Assembly (NCBI GenBank): GCA_038527375.1 | Contig: JBCBFU010000011.1 | Coordinates: 7,477-71,476 of the forward strand | Reading direction: 5' to 3' | Length of the DNA stretch: 64,000 nucleotides | Source: Shimia_B sp038527375 | GTDB lineage: Bacteria; Pseudomonadota; Alphaproteobacteria; Rhodobacterales; Rhodobacteraceae | Shown: positions 32,730 to 40,582 of the stretch, piece by piece | Position numbering within the stretch: position 1 is the first letter of the stretch | How the letters are laid out: each line of letters begins with the position of its first letter | The notes under the pieces: generated by a model | Told to the model about the DNA's origin: nothing | The model's input: only the letters and a program-made list of their open reading frames with translations | Database searches by the model: none | Made by a program: the position numbers and the translations under genes

Positions 32730-32791
32730 CTGCAATGCAGAAAAAGGGTTGAAATGCTGCGACGCAGCATGTATCTAGGCTGCAGACGCAG
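32730..32791. promoter_or_regulatory. Three PhaR-type operators before phaP
   Basis: Three CTGC-n-GCAG sites: CTGCAATGCAG (32730-32740), the near-palindrome ATGCTGCGACGCAGCAT (32754-32770) and CTGCAGACGCAG (32780-32791). They lie between phaC and phaP. Such clusters fit the known control of phasin genes by PhaR, which releases DNA when PHB is present. Confidence 0.72.
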
Positions 32792-32851
32792 AAAACACTG
32801 GGCATTGAGAGACACACCCGGGGCGTTCAACTGACATAGAGGACCGCACCA

Positions 32852-33301
32852 ATGGCCAAGACCCAAGACTTCACCGCGATGTTCAAAGACATGATGGGCG
32901 CATTCCCCGTCGACACCAAAGCCATGGAAGATGCGTTCAAGACGCAAGCGACCATGAGCGAGAAAATGTCGGCAGTGGCGCTCGAAGCTGCTGAGAAATC
33001 GACCGAGATTTCCGCCAAATGGACCAAAGCCACGCTGGGCAAATACTCGGACGTGACCAAAGCCAAGGCCGACGCAGCCGATTACACCAAAGCCATGACC
33101 GACTTCGCGTCGTTCTCGGCCGAAACCGCAGCCGAGCACATGGCCGCCTTCGCAGAAGTTGCGAAGAAAGTTCAGATGGAAACCGTTGAACTGATGCTGG
33201 CCGCTGGCAAGGACATGACCGAGGAAGCCACCGCCGCAATGACGAAAGTCGCGTCGGAAGCAACGGCAGCCACGAAAAAAGCGACCGCAGCTGCAAAGTA
33301 A
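32852..33301 (+). CDS. phaP: Phasin
   Basis: 149 residues, almost all alpha-helical and rich in Ala, Lys, Thr and Glu. MAKTQDFTAMFKDMMGAFPVDTKAMEDAFK is followed by helices such as AAEHMAAFAEVAKKVQMETVEL, matching the phasin family that coats PHA granules. The start is preceded by GAGG. It lies between phaC and phaR and is followed by a strong terminator. The upstream CTGC-rich sites predict repression by PhaR until granules form. Confidence 0.93.
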   Translation: MAKTQDFTAMFKDMMGAFPVDTKAMEDAFKTQATMSEKMSAVALEAAEKSTEISAKWTKATLGKYSDVTKAKADAADYTKAMTDFASFSAETAAEHMAAFAEVAKKVQMETVELMLAAGKDMTEEATAAMTKVASEATAATKKATAAAK

Positions 33302-33359
33302 GCCGCGCGCTGTGACAGGATACACGCCGCACTCCTCCCAAATCGCGGCGTGAACCTTC

Positions 33360-33386
33360 GGGCGGGTCTTCGGACCCGCCCTTTTT
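33360..33386 (+). terminator. Terminator of phaP
   Basis: GGGCGGGTC (33360-33368) pairs perfectly with GACCCGCCC (33373-33381) around the stable tetraloop TTCG, followed by TTTTT. Confidence 0.92.
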
Positions 33387-33482
33387 CGTTTTGATTTTCT
33401 GCGCGCGCGCGGTAGCGTTCTCTGCACCGCCGCAGACACGCGGGAAACGAGTCTGGGACCCGGCGGGCAAGGGGAGGATTTC

Positions 33483-34025
33483 ATGGCAGATGCGCAAGAA
33501 CCGCTGCTGATCAAACGATATGCAAGCCGGCGGCTCTACAATACGGAAACCAGCGATTATGTGACGCTGGACGACATTGCCACGCTGATCCGCGAAGGGC
33601 GCGAGGTGCACATCGTGGATCTGAAGTCCGGCGATGACCTGACCCGGCAATATCTGTTGCAGATCATCGCGGACCACGAAAGCAAGGGCGAAAGCGTTCT
33701 GCCGGTGACAGTGCTGACCGATCTGGTGCGCAGCTATACGACGCAAGCCTCAAGCGTGGTGCCGCAATTCCTGGCGGCCAGTTTCGAGATGCTGCGTGAT
33801 GGGCAGTCCAAGGTGATGGACCAGATGGGCGCGATGAACCCGATGGCGAACATGCCGGGGTTCGAGGCCATGAAGGCCCAGCAGGAAGCGTTCATGAAGG
33901 CGATGACGGGTGGGATGTCCGGTTGGTCGGCCCCGACGCAAGAGACCGCGCCGAGCGACGGCGAGGACCTTGACGATATCAAGAAGCAGCTGGCTGCCTT
34001 GCAGGAGAAGCTGGCGAAGATGTAG
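33483..34025 (+). CDS. phaR: PHA accumulation regulator PhaR
   Basis: 180 residues. LLIKRYASRRLYNTETSDYVTLDDIA is the PHB/PHA accumulation regulator DNA-binding domain. VVDLK-like HIVDLKSGDDLTRQYLLQII and the ESVLPVTVLTDLVRSY segment follow. The C-terminus is a coiled helix (LDDIKKQLAALQEKLAKM) preceded by a Met- and Gly-rich linker. PhaR binds both DNA and PHB, linking granule formation to phasin levels. The ribosome site is GGGGAGG. Confidence 0.95.
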   Translation: MADAQEPLLIKRYASRRLYNTETSDYVTLDDIATLIREGREVHIVDLKSGDDLTRQYLLQIIADHESKGESVLPVTVLTDLVRSYTTQASSVVPQFLAASFEMLRDGQSKVMDQMGAMNPMANMPGFEAMKAQQEAFMKAMTGGMSGWSAPTQETAPSDGEDLDDIKKQLAALQEKLAKM

Positions 34026-34070
34026 TGCCGCCTGGCACCGCCGGAGATAAACAGCCGCAGATAGACAAAA

Positions 34071-34098
34071 GGCCCGAGGATCACCTCGGGCCTTTTTT
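34071..34098. terminator. Bidirectional terminator between phaR and the helicase gene
   Basis: GGCCCGAGG (34071-34079) pairs with CCTCGGGCC (34084-34092) around ATCA. It is followed by TTTTTT on the plus strand and preceded by AAAA, so it can end both convergent transcripts. Confidence 0.88.
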
Positions 34099-34102
34099 GC
34101 GG

Positions 34103-35431
34103 TTATGCCGCGCGGGACTTGCCGCGCCCGCCGGATTTGCCGCGACGGCGGCTGCCACCGGGTTTGCCGCCATTGCGGTTGGGCGCGCCTTTGCCCTGAT
34201 TGGGACGGCCACCGGATGCGCCTTTGGGATTGCCCCGCCCCGCATTGGGACCTTTGCCGGGTCGGCGGCGACGGGGTTTGGGTGCGATTTCTTCGTCTGC
34301 CATCCAGGGATTGCCGGACCCGATCGGGATCTGCTTGCCCATGGTTTTTTCGATCGCGCGCAATTCGCCCATTTGGTCCTGCGAACAGAACGCCACTGCA
34401 CGGCCATCGCGGCCCGCGCGGGCGGTGCGGCCAATGCGGTGGACGTAGTTGTCGGGCACATTTGGCAGGTCGTAGTTGTAGACCACGCGCACGCCGGGGA
34501 TATCGAGGCCGCGCGCGGCCACGTCTGTGGCCACGAGCACGGTGACCTTGCCATCGCGGAACGCGGCAATTGCGCGTTCACGTTGGCCTTGGGACTTGTT
34601 CCCGTGGACGGCGGCGACCGAGAAACCGGCCCCATCGAGCGCCCGTGCAAGGCGGTCCGAGCCGTGTTTGGTGCGCGCAAAGACCAATGCCATTTCGCCC
34701 GGATGCGTGCCCAGTTCGCGGATCAGGTGCTGGGTCTTTTCGCCACCATCGACGAAATGCACCACCTGCGTGACCTTGTCGGCGGGTTTGCCGGGAGGGG
34801 CGGTTTCCACGCGGACTGGATCGGTGAGGTACGTCGCGGCGAGCTCTTCCATGTGTTTGGGCATGGTTGCCGAAAAGAGCATGGTTTGACGGTCAGACGC
34901 CAGAAGCGGGGCGATCTTGCGCAGTGCCACGATAAAGCCGAGGTCCAGCATCTGGTCGGCCTCGTCGAGGACAAGGAACTTGGTCTGGTCGAGCCGGATC
35001 GCGTCGCGGTCGAGAAGGTCGATCAGACGCCCGGGCGTGGCCACAAGCAGGTCGGTCCCACGGGCCACGCGGTTGATCTGCGCGCCGATGGACTGCCCGC
35101 CCACAACCAGCCCGACCTTGAGGTGGGTGCCCTTGGTATAGGCATAGAGGTTGTCGCGGATCTGTTTCGCCAATTCGCGCGTCGGCGCGAGGATCAGGCC
35201 GCGCACGGTTTTGGCGGCAGGTTTGGTGCCGACGCGTAGCAGCGTGTGGATCAAGGGCAGGCCGAATGCGGCCGTTTTACCGGTGCCCGTCTGGGCGAGG
35301 CCCAGCACATCGCGGCCCGCCATCGCGTGGGGGATGGCTTTTTGCTGAATCGGGGTCGGGTCGGTGATGCCTTGCTCCGCAATGACAGAGACAAGGCGCG
35401 GCGCGAGGCCGAGGTCGTTGAAGGAGGTCAT
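34103..35431 (-). CDS. DEAD-box RNA helicase, RhlE-like
   Basis: 442 residues. All core motifs are present: Q motif GITDPTPIQQKAIP, Walker A AQTGTGKT, VLDEADQMLDLGF (DEAD), SAT in LFSATMPKH and HRIGRTARAGRDG (motif VI). The C-terminus beyond about 365 is a basic Gly/Arg/Lys/Pro tail that probably binds RNA. This pattern is typical of RhlE/CsdA-type helicases involved in ribosome assembly or mRNA turnover, often in the cold. It is convergent with phaR. Confidence 0.93.
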   Translation of the reverse strand: MTSFNDLGLAPRLVSVIAEQGITDPTPIQQKAIPHAMAGRDVLGLAQTGTGKTAAFGLPLIHTLLRVGTKPAAKTVRGLILAPTRELAKQIRDNLYAYTKGTHLKVGLVVGGQSIGAQINRVARGTDLLVATPGRLIDLLDRDAIRLDQTKFLVLDEADQMLDLGFIVALRKIAPLLASDRQTMLFSATMPKHMEELAATYLTDPVRVETAPPGKPADKVTQVVHFVDGGEKTQHLIRELGTHPGEMALVFARTKHGSDRLARALDGAGFSVAAVHGNKSQGQRERAIAAFRDGKVTVLVATDVAARGLDIPGVRVVYNYDLPNVPDNYVHRIGRTARAGRDGRAVAFCSQDQMGELRAIEKTMGKQIPIGSGNPWMADEEIAPKPRRRRPGKGPNAGRGNPKGASGGRPNQGKGAPNRNGGKPGGSRRRGKSGGRGKSRAA

Positions 35432-35522
35432 AAATGACTTTCGGTTGGCGCGCGAAACCGCACGCGGAATAGGGCACCACGGGGCCGTGGCGCGGGTGTC
35501 TGCGGGGCGCTGAATGGGTCAA

Positions 35523-35534
35523 CTGACCGGTCAG
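35523..35534. promoter_or_regulatory. Perfect 12-bp palindrome in the helicase upstream region
   Basis: CTGACCGGTCAG reads the same on both strands and lies in the gap between the helicase start (35431) and the end of the aminotransferase gene (35687). It resembles TetR-type half-sites, but no regulator gene is adjacent. The rest of 35432-35686 holds no clear gene. Confidence 0.4.
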
Positions 35535-35686
35535 CTTGGAGCCCTGCGTGACATGGGAACCTGGTTCGGAGTGGGTGCGGGGAGCAGCGTCAATTGGCGC
35601 TCCTACGGCTCACGCGGCCGTCGCTGATGGGCGCGACATGGGCCTGTTTGCGGCCCATGTCAATGGTGTCAGGGATTTAGCGTGGC

Positions 35687-37057
35687 TCACGCGACGTCTG
35701 CGAAGACCTTGGTCAGGCTTGCGTCGAGCTTTTCAAACATCTCGTCCATGTGGGCATCTGTCATGATGAAAGGGGGGCAGAGCACGATGCTCTGTCCCAG
35801 CGGACGGCAGATGAGGCCGTGATCGGTGCAGGCATTCGCGATGCGTTCGGACACCGACAGATGGCCTTCGAACGGGGTCTTGGTGTCGCGGTCGCGAACG
35901 GCCTCAAGCGCGCCCATGAGGCCCTTTCCCCGCACCTCTCCGATATTGGCGTGGTTGGCCATGATGGCGTGCATACCGGCCTCGAACCGGGGGATCAGCG
36001 CGCGGCATTGGTCGATCAGCCCTTCGTTCAGGATCACGTCGATGGCCTTGAGCGCGATGGCGGAGCCGACGGGGTGGCCCGATGCGGTGAAGCCGTGGGG
36101 GAATTCCTCGACCGCTTCTGATGCCGCTTGTAGGCGGTCGGTGAGCGATGGCCCAAGGATCACAGCGCCCATGGGGAAAAAGCCTGCCGTCAGGCATTTG
36201 GAGCTGATGATCGCATCGGGTGTGAAATCGTAGGCCTCGCAGCCCCAAACCGCACCTGTGCGGCCAAAGCCGCAGATCACTTCGTCCGCGATGAGGGGAA
36301 TACCGTGTTTCTTCAGGATCGGCTGGATGGCTTGGAAATAGCCTTCGGAGGGCGGGATCACGCCGCCCGCGCCCATGACGGGTTCGGCGACGAAGCCCGC
36401 GATGGAGTCTGCGCCTTCCGCCTCGATCATATCCTCAAGCTCTTTGGCGAGGCGCTGGGTGAATTCGGCCTCGCTCTCTCCCGGCTGGCCTTCGCGCCAG
36501 TAGTGGGGGCAGGTGAGGTGGAGGAAGCCGTCGAGCGGGAGGCCAAAGACGGAGTTGTAGGGTTTGCCCGTCATCGAGGCCGAAACAGCGGTGACCCCGT
36601 GATAGGCGTTCTTGCGGGTGATAATCTTGCGCCGCTCGGGCTTGCCCTCGGACCAGCCGAGGAACCAGAGCATCTTGACCAGCGTGTCGTTCGCCTCGGA
36701 CCCTGAATTTGTGTAGAAGACCTTGCCGGTTTGAAACGGCGAGACCTCGATCAGTTTTTCGGACAGCATCACGGTTTCCTCGGCCATGCGTCCGAAAAAA
36801 GCATGGTAGCCGGGGAATTTGGCGTAGGCGGCTTGGGCGGCCTCGGTCAGGCCCGGGTGATCGAAGCCCGCGACCATGTTCCAAAGGCCGGAATTCGCGT
36901 CGAGGTAGTCGCGCCCGTGGACGTCGGTGATGTAGGGGCCGTGGCCGCCCTTGAGCACGACCGCGCCGCGGTCTTCGATCGTGGGCAGGTCGGTGAAGCC
37001 GTAGAAGCTGTGGCGGTCGGCGCGGGCTTCCCAGCTGTTTGGATTCAAGTCTTTCAT
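35687..37057 (-). CDS. Class III aminotransferase (putrescine-pyruvate type, SpuC-like)
   Basis: 456 residues from the ATG at 37057. It is a PLP enzyme with the internal aldimine Lys287 (ISSKCLTAGFFPMGA). SNSGSEAND-like YTNSGSEANDT (115-125) and LIADEVICGFGRTG are the class III signatures. MKDLNPNSWEARADRHSFYGFTDL closely fits the SpuC/omega-transaminase group, which moves amino groups from putrescine or similar amines to pyruvate. It is the last gene of a cluster with gamma-glutamyl synthetases and a PuuB-like enzyme, which supports a role in amine breakdown. Confidence 0.9.
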   Translation of the reverse strand: MKDLNPNSWEARADRHSFYGFTDLPTIEDRGAVVLKGGHGPYITDVHGRDYLDANSGLWNMVAGFDHPGLTEAAQAAYAKFPGYHAFFGRMAEETVMLSEKLIEVSPFQTGKVFYTNSGSEANDTLVKMLWFLGWSEGKPERRKIITRKNAYHGVTAVSASMTGKPYNSVFGLPLDGFLHLTCPHYWREGQPGESEAEFTQRLAKELEDMIEAEGADSIAGFVAEPVMGAGGVIPPSEGYFQAIQPILKKHGIPLIADEVICGFGRTGAVWGCEAYDFTPDAIISSKCLTAGFFPMGAVILGPSLTDRLQAASEAVEEFPHGFTASGHPVGSAIALKAIDVILNEGLIDQCRALIPRFEAGMHAIMANHANIGEVRGKGLMGALEAVRDRDTKTPFEGHLSVSERIANACTDHGLICRPLGQSIVLCPPFIMTDAHMDEMFEKLDASLTKVFADVA

Positions 37058-37090
37058 GTCGGGTGCCTCTCTGATGGCGATGTCGTGATT

Positions 37091-37113
37091 GAGTATTTTT
37101 GGACCATCGAAAG
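37091..37113 (+). repeat. Dispersed intergenic element (copy C)
   Basis: GAGTATTTTTGGACCATCGAAAG shares its core with copies at 29388-29410 and, on the minus strand, 9407-9430. Here it lies upstream of the aminotransferase start and is oriented opposite to the genes around it, so it is not simply a terminator of the local transcript. Confidence 0.6.
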
Positions 37114-37192
37114 ATGGACCTCGCGCACTCTCAGAGAGGGGGGGCCTTGAACCAGGCCCAGGAGGTGGGCGCATGAAAGGGATCGGTCGACG

Positions 37193-38476
37193 TCATATGC
37201 CCAGCCTATCACGAAGCGAGTACCAGGTCATCGCCAGAGTGAGGAGCGGGGCGCGCGCGGCAGAGCCGCCCGGGAAGGCCGGGGTGGGGAGTGCTGCCAG
37301 CGTGTCGAAGCGTTCAGCCTGGCCGGCGATGGCTTCGGCCAGGCAGGTGCCTGCGATGGAGGTCAGCGCCACGCCGTGACCCGAGAAGCCGCCCGCAGCC
37401 AATGTGGTGGGCGTGAGGCGGCGGATTAAGGGGACGCGGCGCATGGTGATGCCGAGCGTGCCACCCCATTCGTAGTCGATGGGCGTGTCGCCCAGTTGTG
37501 GAAAGAGGTGCAGCATCCGTTCGCGCAGGCGGGTCGTGATGTCCTTGGGGAAGCCGATCCCGTAATTTTCGCGCCCGCCAAAGAGCAGGCGGTTGTCATG
37601 GGAGAGGCGGAAGTAATTCACGACAAAGCGGCTGTCCGCGACGGCGATGTCCTGGGACAGGATGTCCGTCGGGTCGGGTAGGGGCGCGGTGGCGGCGATG
37701 AAGCTGTTGATGGGGCAGACGCGAGCGGCATAGGTGCGGTTGAGGTTCGGCAAGTAGCCGTTACCCGCGAGGATGATGTGGTCGGCGGTGATCCTGCCCT
37801 TGTCGGTGCGGATGAGGCGATCTTCGATATGGTGCGCCTCGGTCCGTTCGTAGATGCGGGCGCCTGCGGCCTCGGCCTGTTTGGCGAGGCCCAGGCAGTA
37901 GCGCAGGGGGTGGATGTGGCCCGCATCGGTGTCCAGCGTGCCGCCCTTGTAGACCGGGGATTTCACGATCTGGGTGAAGGCGGCCTCGTCCAGATAGCTT
38001 ATGGCGTCGTAGTCGTATTTGGTGTTCAGGTGGTCGGCGTATCTCTGTTCTTCCACGCATTCGCGCGCGGTCCAGCAACCTTCGGCCACGCCGGGTCTCC
38101 AGAGCGCGTCGTCGGACGCCAGCGCGCGGACCTGCGCCTTGGCCTCTTGCGACAGGTCCCAGAGCGCGCGGGCGGGGCCGTCGCCCAGCTCCTGTTCCAG
38201 CGTGATTTGGTCGATGTTGAAACCACTGCCGCACTGCCCGCCATTGCGACCCGACGCGCCAAAGCCAACACGGTGCGCGTCTATGACCGCGACGTCAAAG
38301 CCGCGCTGGGCCAGTTTGAGCGCTGCCGTCAGCCCCGTGAAACCCGCACCCACGATGGCGACATCGGCCCGGGTTTCCCCGCGCAGGGGGGCGCGTTCGG
38401 GGCCGGGGTCCGACGTCGCGGCGTACCAGGAGTTTGGATACTGGCCTGGGCGGTCGTTGCGGTAGAGCGGGTTCAT
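37193..38476 (-). CDS. PuuB-like FAD-dependent oxidoreductase (DAO family)
   Basis: 427 residues from the ATG at 38476, which overlaps the stop of the glutamine synthetase gene. The FAD motif is VAIVGAGFTGLTAALKLA (G-x-G-x-x-G). Conserved DAO-family text follows: FGASGRNGGQCGSGFNID, and near the C-terminus GLITMRR-like TLGITMRRVPLIRRL and AAGGFSGHGVALTSIAG. The GRNGGQ and YPNSWYAATS patterns match gamma-glutamylputrescine oxidase PuuB. It probably oxidises a gamma-glutamylated amine to an aldehyde. Confidence 0.9.
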   Translation of the reverse strand: MNPLYRNDRPGQYPNSWYAATSDPGPERAPLRGETRADVAIVGAGFTGLTAALKLAQRGFDVAVIDAHRVGFGASGRNGGQCGSGFNIDQITLEQELGDGPARALWDLSQEAKAQVRALASDDALWRPGVAEGCWTARECVEEQRYADHLNTKYDYDAISYLDEAAFTQIVKSPVYKGGTLDTDAGHIHPLRYCLGLAKQAEAAGARIYERTEAHHIEDRLIRTDKGRITADHIILAGNGYLPNLNRTYAARVCPINSFIAATAPLPDPTDILSQDIAVADSRFVVNYFRLSHDNRLLFGGRENYGIGFPKDITTRLRERMLHLFPQLGDTPIDYEWGGTLGITMRRVPLIRRLTPTTLAAGGFSGHGVALTSIAGTCLAEAIAGQAERFDTLAALPTPAFPGGSAARAPLLTLAMTWYSLRDRLGI

Positions 38477-39828
38477 ACGTTGGTCAGGAGATGCTCCCGC
38501 TCCCACGGGCTGATGACCTCGAGGAACTCGTCATATTCGGCGCGTTTGACGATGGAATAGACGCGGGCAAAGTCGGGATGCAGGATCGCGTGCAAGTCGC
38601 TTGCCGCGTCAAAGATATCAAGCGCGCGGCCAAATTCGCGGGGCAGGTCCTCGGACCCGTCATAGGCGTCGCCGCGGAAGACGTCCGTTGGACCCTGTTT
38701 CTCGCGCAGGCCCAGAAGGGCTGCGGCGAGGGAGGCGGCGATGCCCAGATAAGGGTTGCAGTCCATGCCAGCGAGGCGGTTTTCAATGCGCCGTGCCTCG
38801 GCGCTGGAGACCGGCACGCGCAGGCCCGTGGTCCGGTTGTCGCGCCCCCATTCGAGGTTGATGGGGGCGGCATGGTCTTTGACGTAGCGGCGATAGCTGT
38901 TCACGTAGGGCGCCAGCAGCGCGATGACGGAGGGCAGGTGGCGTTGCAGCCCGCCGATCACGTGGTGGAACGCGTCTGTTTCCGCGCCGTCCGCATCCGA
39001 GAAGATATTCCTGCCGTCGCGGTCGAGGAAAGAGTGGTGGATATGCATGGCCGAGCCGGGTTCGCCCGCGATGGGTTTGGCCATGAAGGTGGCATAGCAA
39101 TTGTGTTTGAGAGCGGCCTCGCGGATGAGGCGTTTGAAGAAGAACACTTCGTCGGCGAGCTTTACGGGATCGCCGTGGCGCAGGTTAATCTCAAGCTGGC
39201 CCGCGCCGCCCTCTTGGGTGATGCCGTCGATCTCAAACCCTTGGGCTTCGGCGAAATCGTAGATCTCGTCGATGACCGGGCCAAACTCGTCGACCGCGCT
39301 CATGGAATAGGCCTGCCGCGCCGCAGCCGGGCGGCCCGAGCGGCCCACCATGGGTTCGATGGCGACGGCCGGATCAAGGTTGGGTGCGACGAGGAAAAAC
39401 TCCATCTCTGGCGCGACCACGGGGGTCAGGCCGATCTCTTCAAAGAGTCCGACCACGCGTTTGAGGACGTTGCGGGGGGCGAAGGGCACGGGCACGTCGT
39501 CATGGCCGTAGGCGTCGTGGATGACCTGAAGGGTCCAGTCGCCCGTCCACGGGGCCGCCGTGGTCGTCGACATGTCGGGCTTCAGGACCATGTCGGGTTC
39601 GGTGAAGCCTTCTGGCCCCGCCGCCTCGCCCCAGTCGCCGGTGATGGTCTGGAAATAGATCGAGTTCGGCAGGAAGAAGTGCGTTTGACGCGCGAATTTG
39701 GAGGCCGGGACGGCCTTGCCCCGGGCGATGCCGGGCAGGTCCGAGATGATGCATTCGACCTCGTCCAGACGGTGGCCGTCGACATAGTTTTGGGCCGCGG
39801 GCGGGCAGTCGCTGATCCAGTCGGTCAT
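38473..39828 (-). CDS. Gamma-glutamyl-amine synthetase (glutamine synthetase family), first
   Basis: 451 residues from the ATG at 39828, which overlaps the amidotransferase stop. It has the glutamine synthetase fold with VVAPEMEFFLV (metal Glu), GAGQLEINLRHGDP, ATFMAKPIAGEPGSAMHIHHSF (metal His/Glu) and GRDNRTTGLRVP. The PuuA group of this family joins glutamate to putrescine or other amines instead of ammonia. The adenylylation Tyr segment of true GlnA is not seen. The surrounding PuuB- and PuuD-like genes support the amine role. Confidence 0.9.
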   Translation of the reverse strand: MTDWISDCPPAAQNYVDGHRLDEVECIISDLPGIARGKAVPASKFARQTHFFLPNSIYFQTITGDWGEAAGPEGFTEPDMVLKPDMSTTTAAPWTGDWTLQVIHDAYGHDDVPVPFAPRNVLKRVVGLFEEIGLTPVVAPEMEFFLVAPNLDPAVAIEPMVGRSGRPAAARQAYSMSAVDEFGPVIDEIYDFAEAQGFEIDGITQEGGAGQLEINLRHGDPVKLADEVFFFKRLIREAALKHNCYATFMAKPIAGEPGSAMHIHHSFLDRDGRNIFSDADGAETDAFHHVIGGLQRHLPSVIALLAPYVNSYRRYVKDHAAPINLEWGRDNRTTGLRVPVSSAEARRIENRLAGMDCNPYLGIAASLAAALLGLREKQGPTDVFRGDAYDGSEDLPREFGRALDIFDAASDLHAILHPDFARVYSIVKRAEYDEFLEVISPWEREHLLTNV

Positions 39829-40520
39829 CGCGAATACTCCCCCTTCCACATGGCGACCATGTCGGCGGCCACGGTGTCGGCATCAGTGGGCATGTTCATG
39901 GTTTCGGCGGCGGCCTGCAGAAGGTCGGGCGGGTAGGCGCCGGGTGCGGTCACGCGGTCGGCCCGCAGGTAGCTGCCCAGCACGTCGTTAGAAATCTCAG
40001 GATGCGGTTGGATCGTGAGGATCGTGTCGCCATAGACCAGCGCCGCGTTTTCGCAGAAGGGAGAGAAGGCGACGACGCGCGCGCCGTCGGGGCGGCGCGT
40101 CACCTGATCCTGATGCCAGGCATTGAGTTTCAGCGCGCCGATCCCTTTGAACTCGTACCCGTGACGCCCGATGGCCCAGCCGCCCGAGAATTTCTCGACC
40201 TTGCCGCCAAGGGCCTGCGCGATGATCTGGTGGCCAAAGCAGATGCCGACCATGGGCTTCTGGGCCGCAGCGATGTCGCAGATGAAGGCTTCGAGCGGCG
40301 GGATGAAGGCGTGATCCTCATACGCGCCGTGGCGCGAGCCCGTCACGAGCCAGCCATCGGCCTGCGTGACGTCATCGGGGAAGTCCATGTCGACGACATT
40401 CCATGTGCGAAAGGTCAGGTCGTGGTCGTCGAGGAGGGTGTGGAAGAGCGCGTCAAAATCGCCATGGGCCGCGTGCACCTCGTCCGGGGTGTGGCCGCAT
40501 TGCAGGATGCCGATAAGCAT
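39825..40520 (-). CDS. Class I glutamine amidotransferase-like hydrolase (PuuD-like role)
   Basis: 231 residues. The class I glutaminase triad is visible: Cys94 in GICFGHQ, and His173 and Glu175 in QPHPEIS. It is a stand-alone domain, not attached to a synthetase. In gamma-glutamyl amine routes a protein of the related PuuD group removes the glutamyl group, and that role fits the position between the two synthetases. It is closer in text to the GuaA-like type 1 group than to E. coli PuuD, so the exact activity is open. Confidence 0.85.
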   Translation of the reverse strand: MLIGILQCGHTPDEVHAAHGDFDALFHTLLDDHDLTFRTWNVVDMDFPDDVTQADGWLVTGSRHGAYEDHAFIPPLEAFICDIAAAQKPMVGICFGHQIIAQALGGKVEKFSGGWAIGRHGYEFKGIGALKLNAWHQDQVTRRPDGARVVAFSPFCENAALVYGDTILTIQPHPEISNDVLGSYLRADRVTAPGAYPPDLLQAAAETMNMPTDADTVAADMVAMWKGEYSR

Positions 40521-40582
40521 GGATCACCAATGTGTTGTGGTGGCGGAAGGCTAGACCGCTGCAGGCGCGAAGGAAAGGGGGG

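Noticed and set aside
32852..33301. Low-complexity Ala/Lys/Thr text as a non-coding artefact
   Set aside because: The composition is normal for a phasin, and its place between phaC and phaR with operators and a terminator confirms it.
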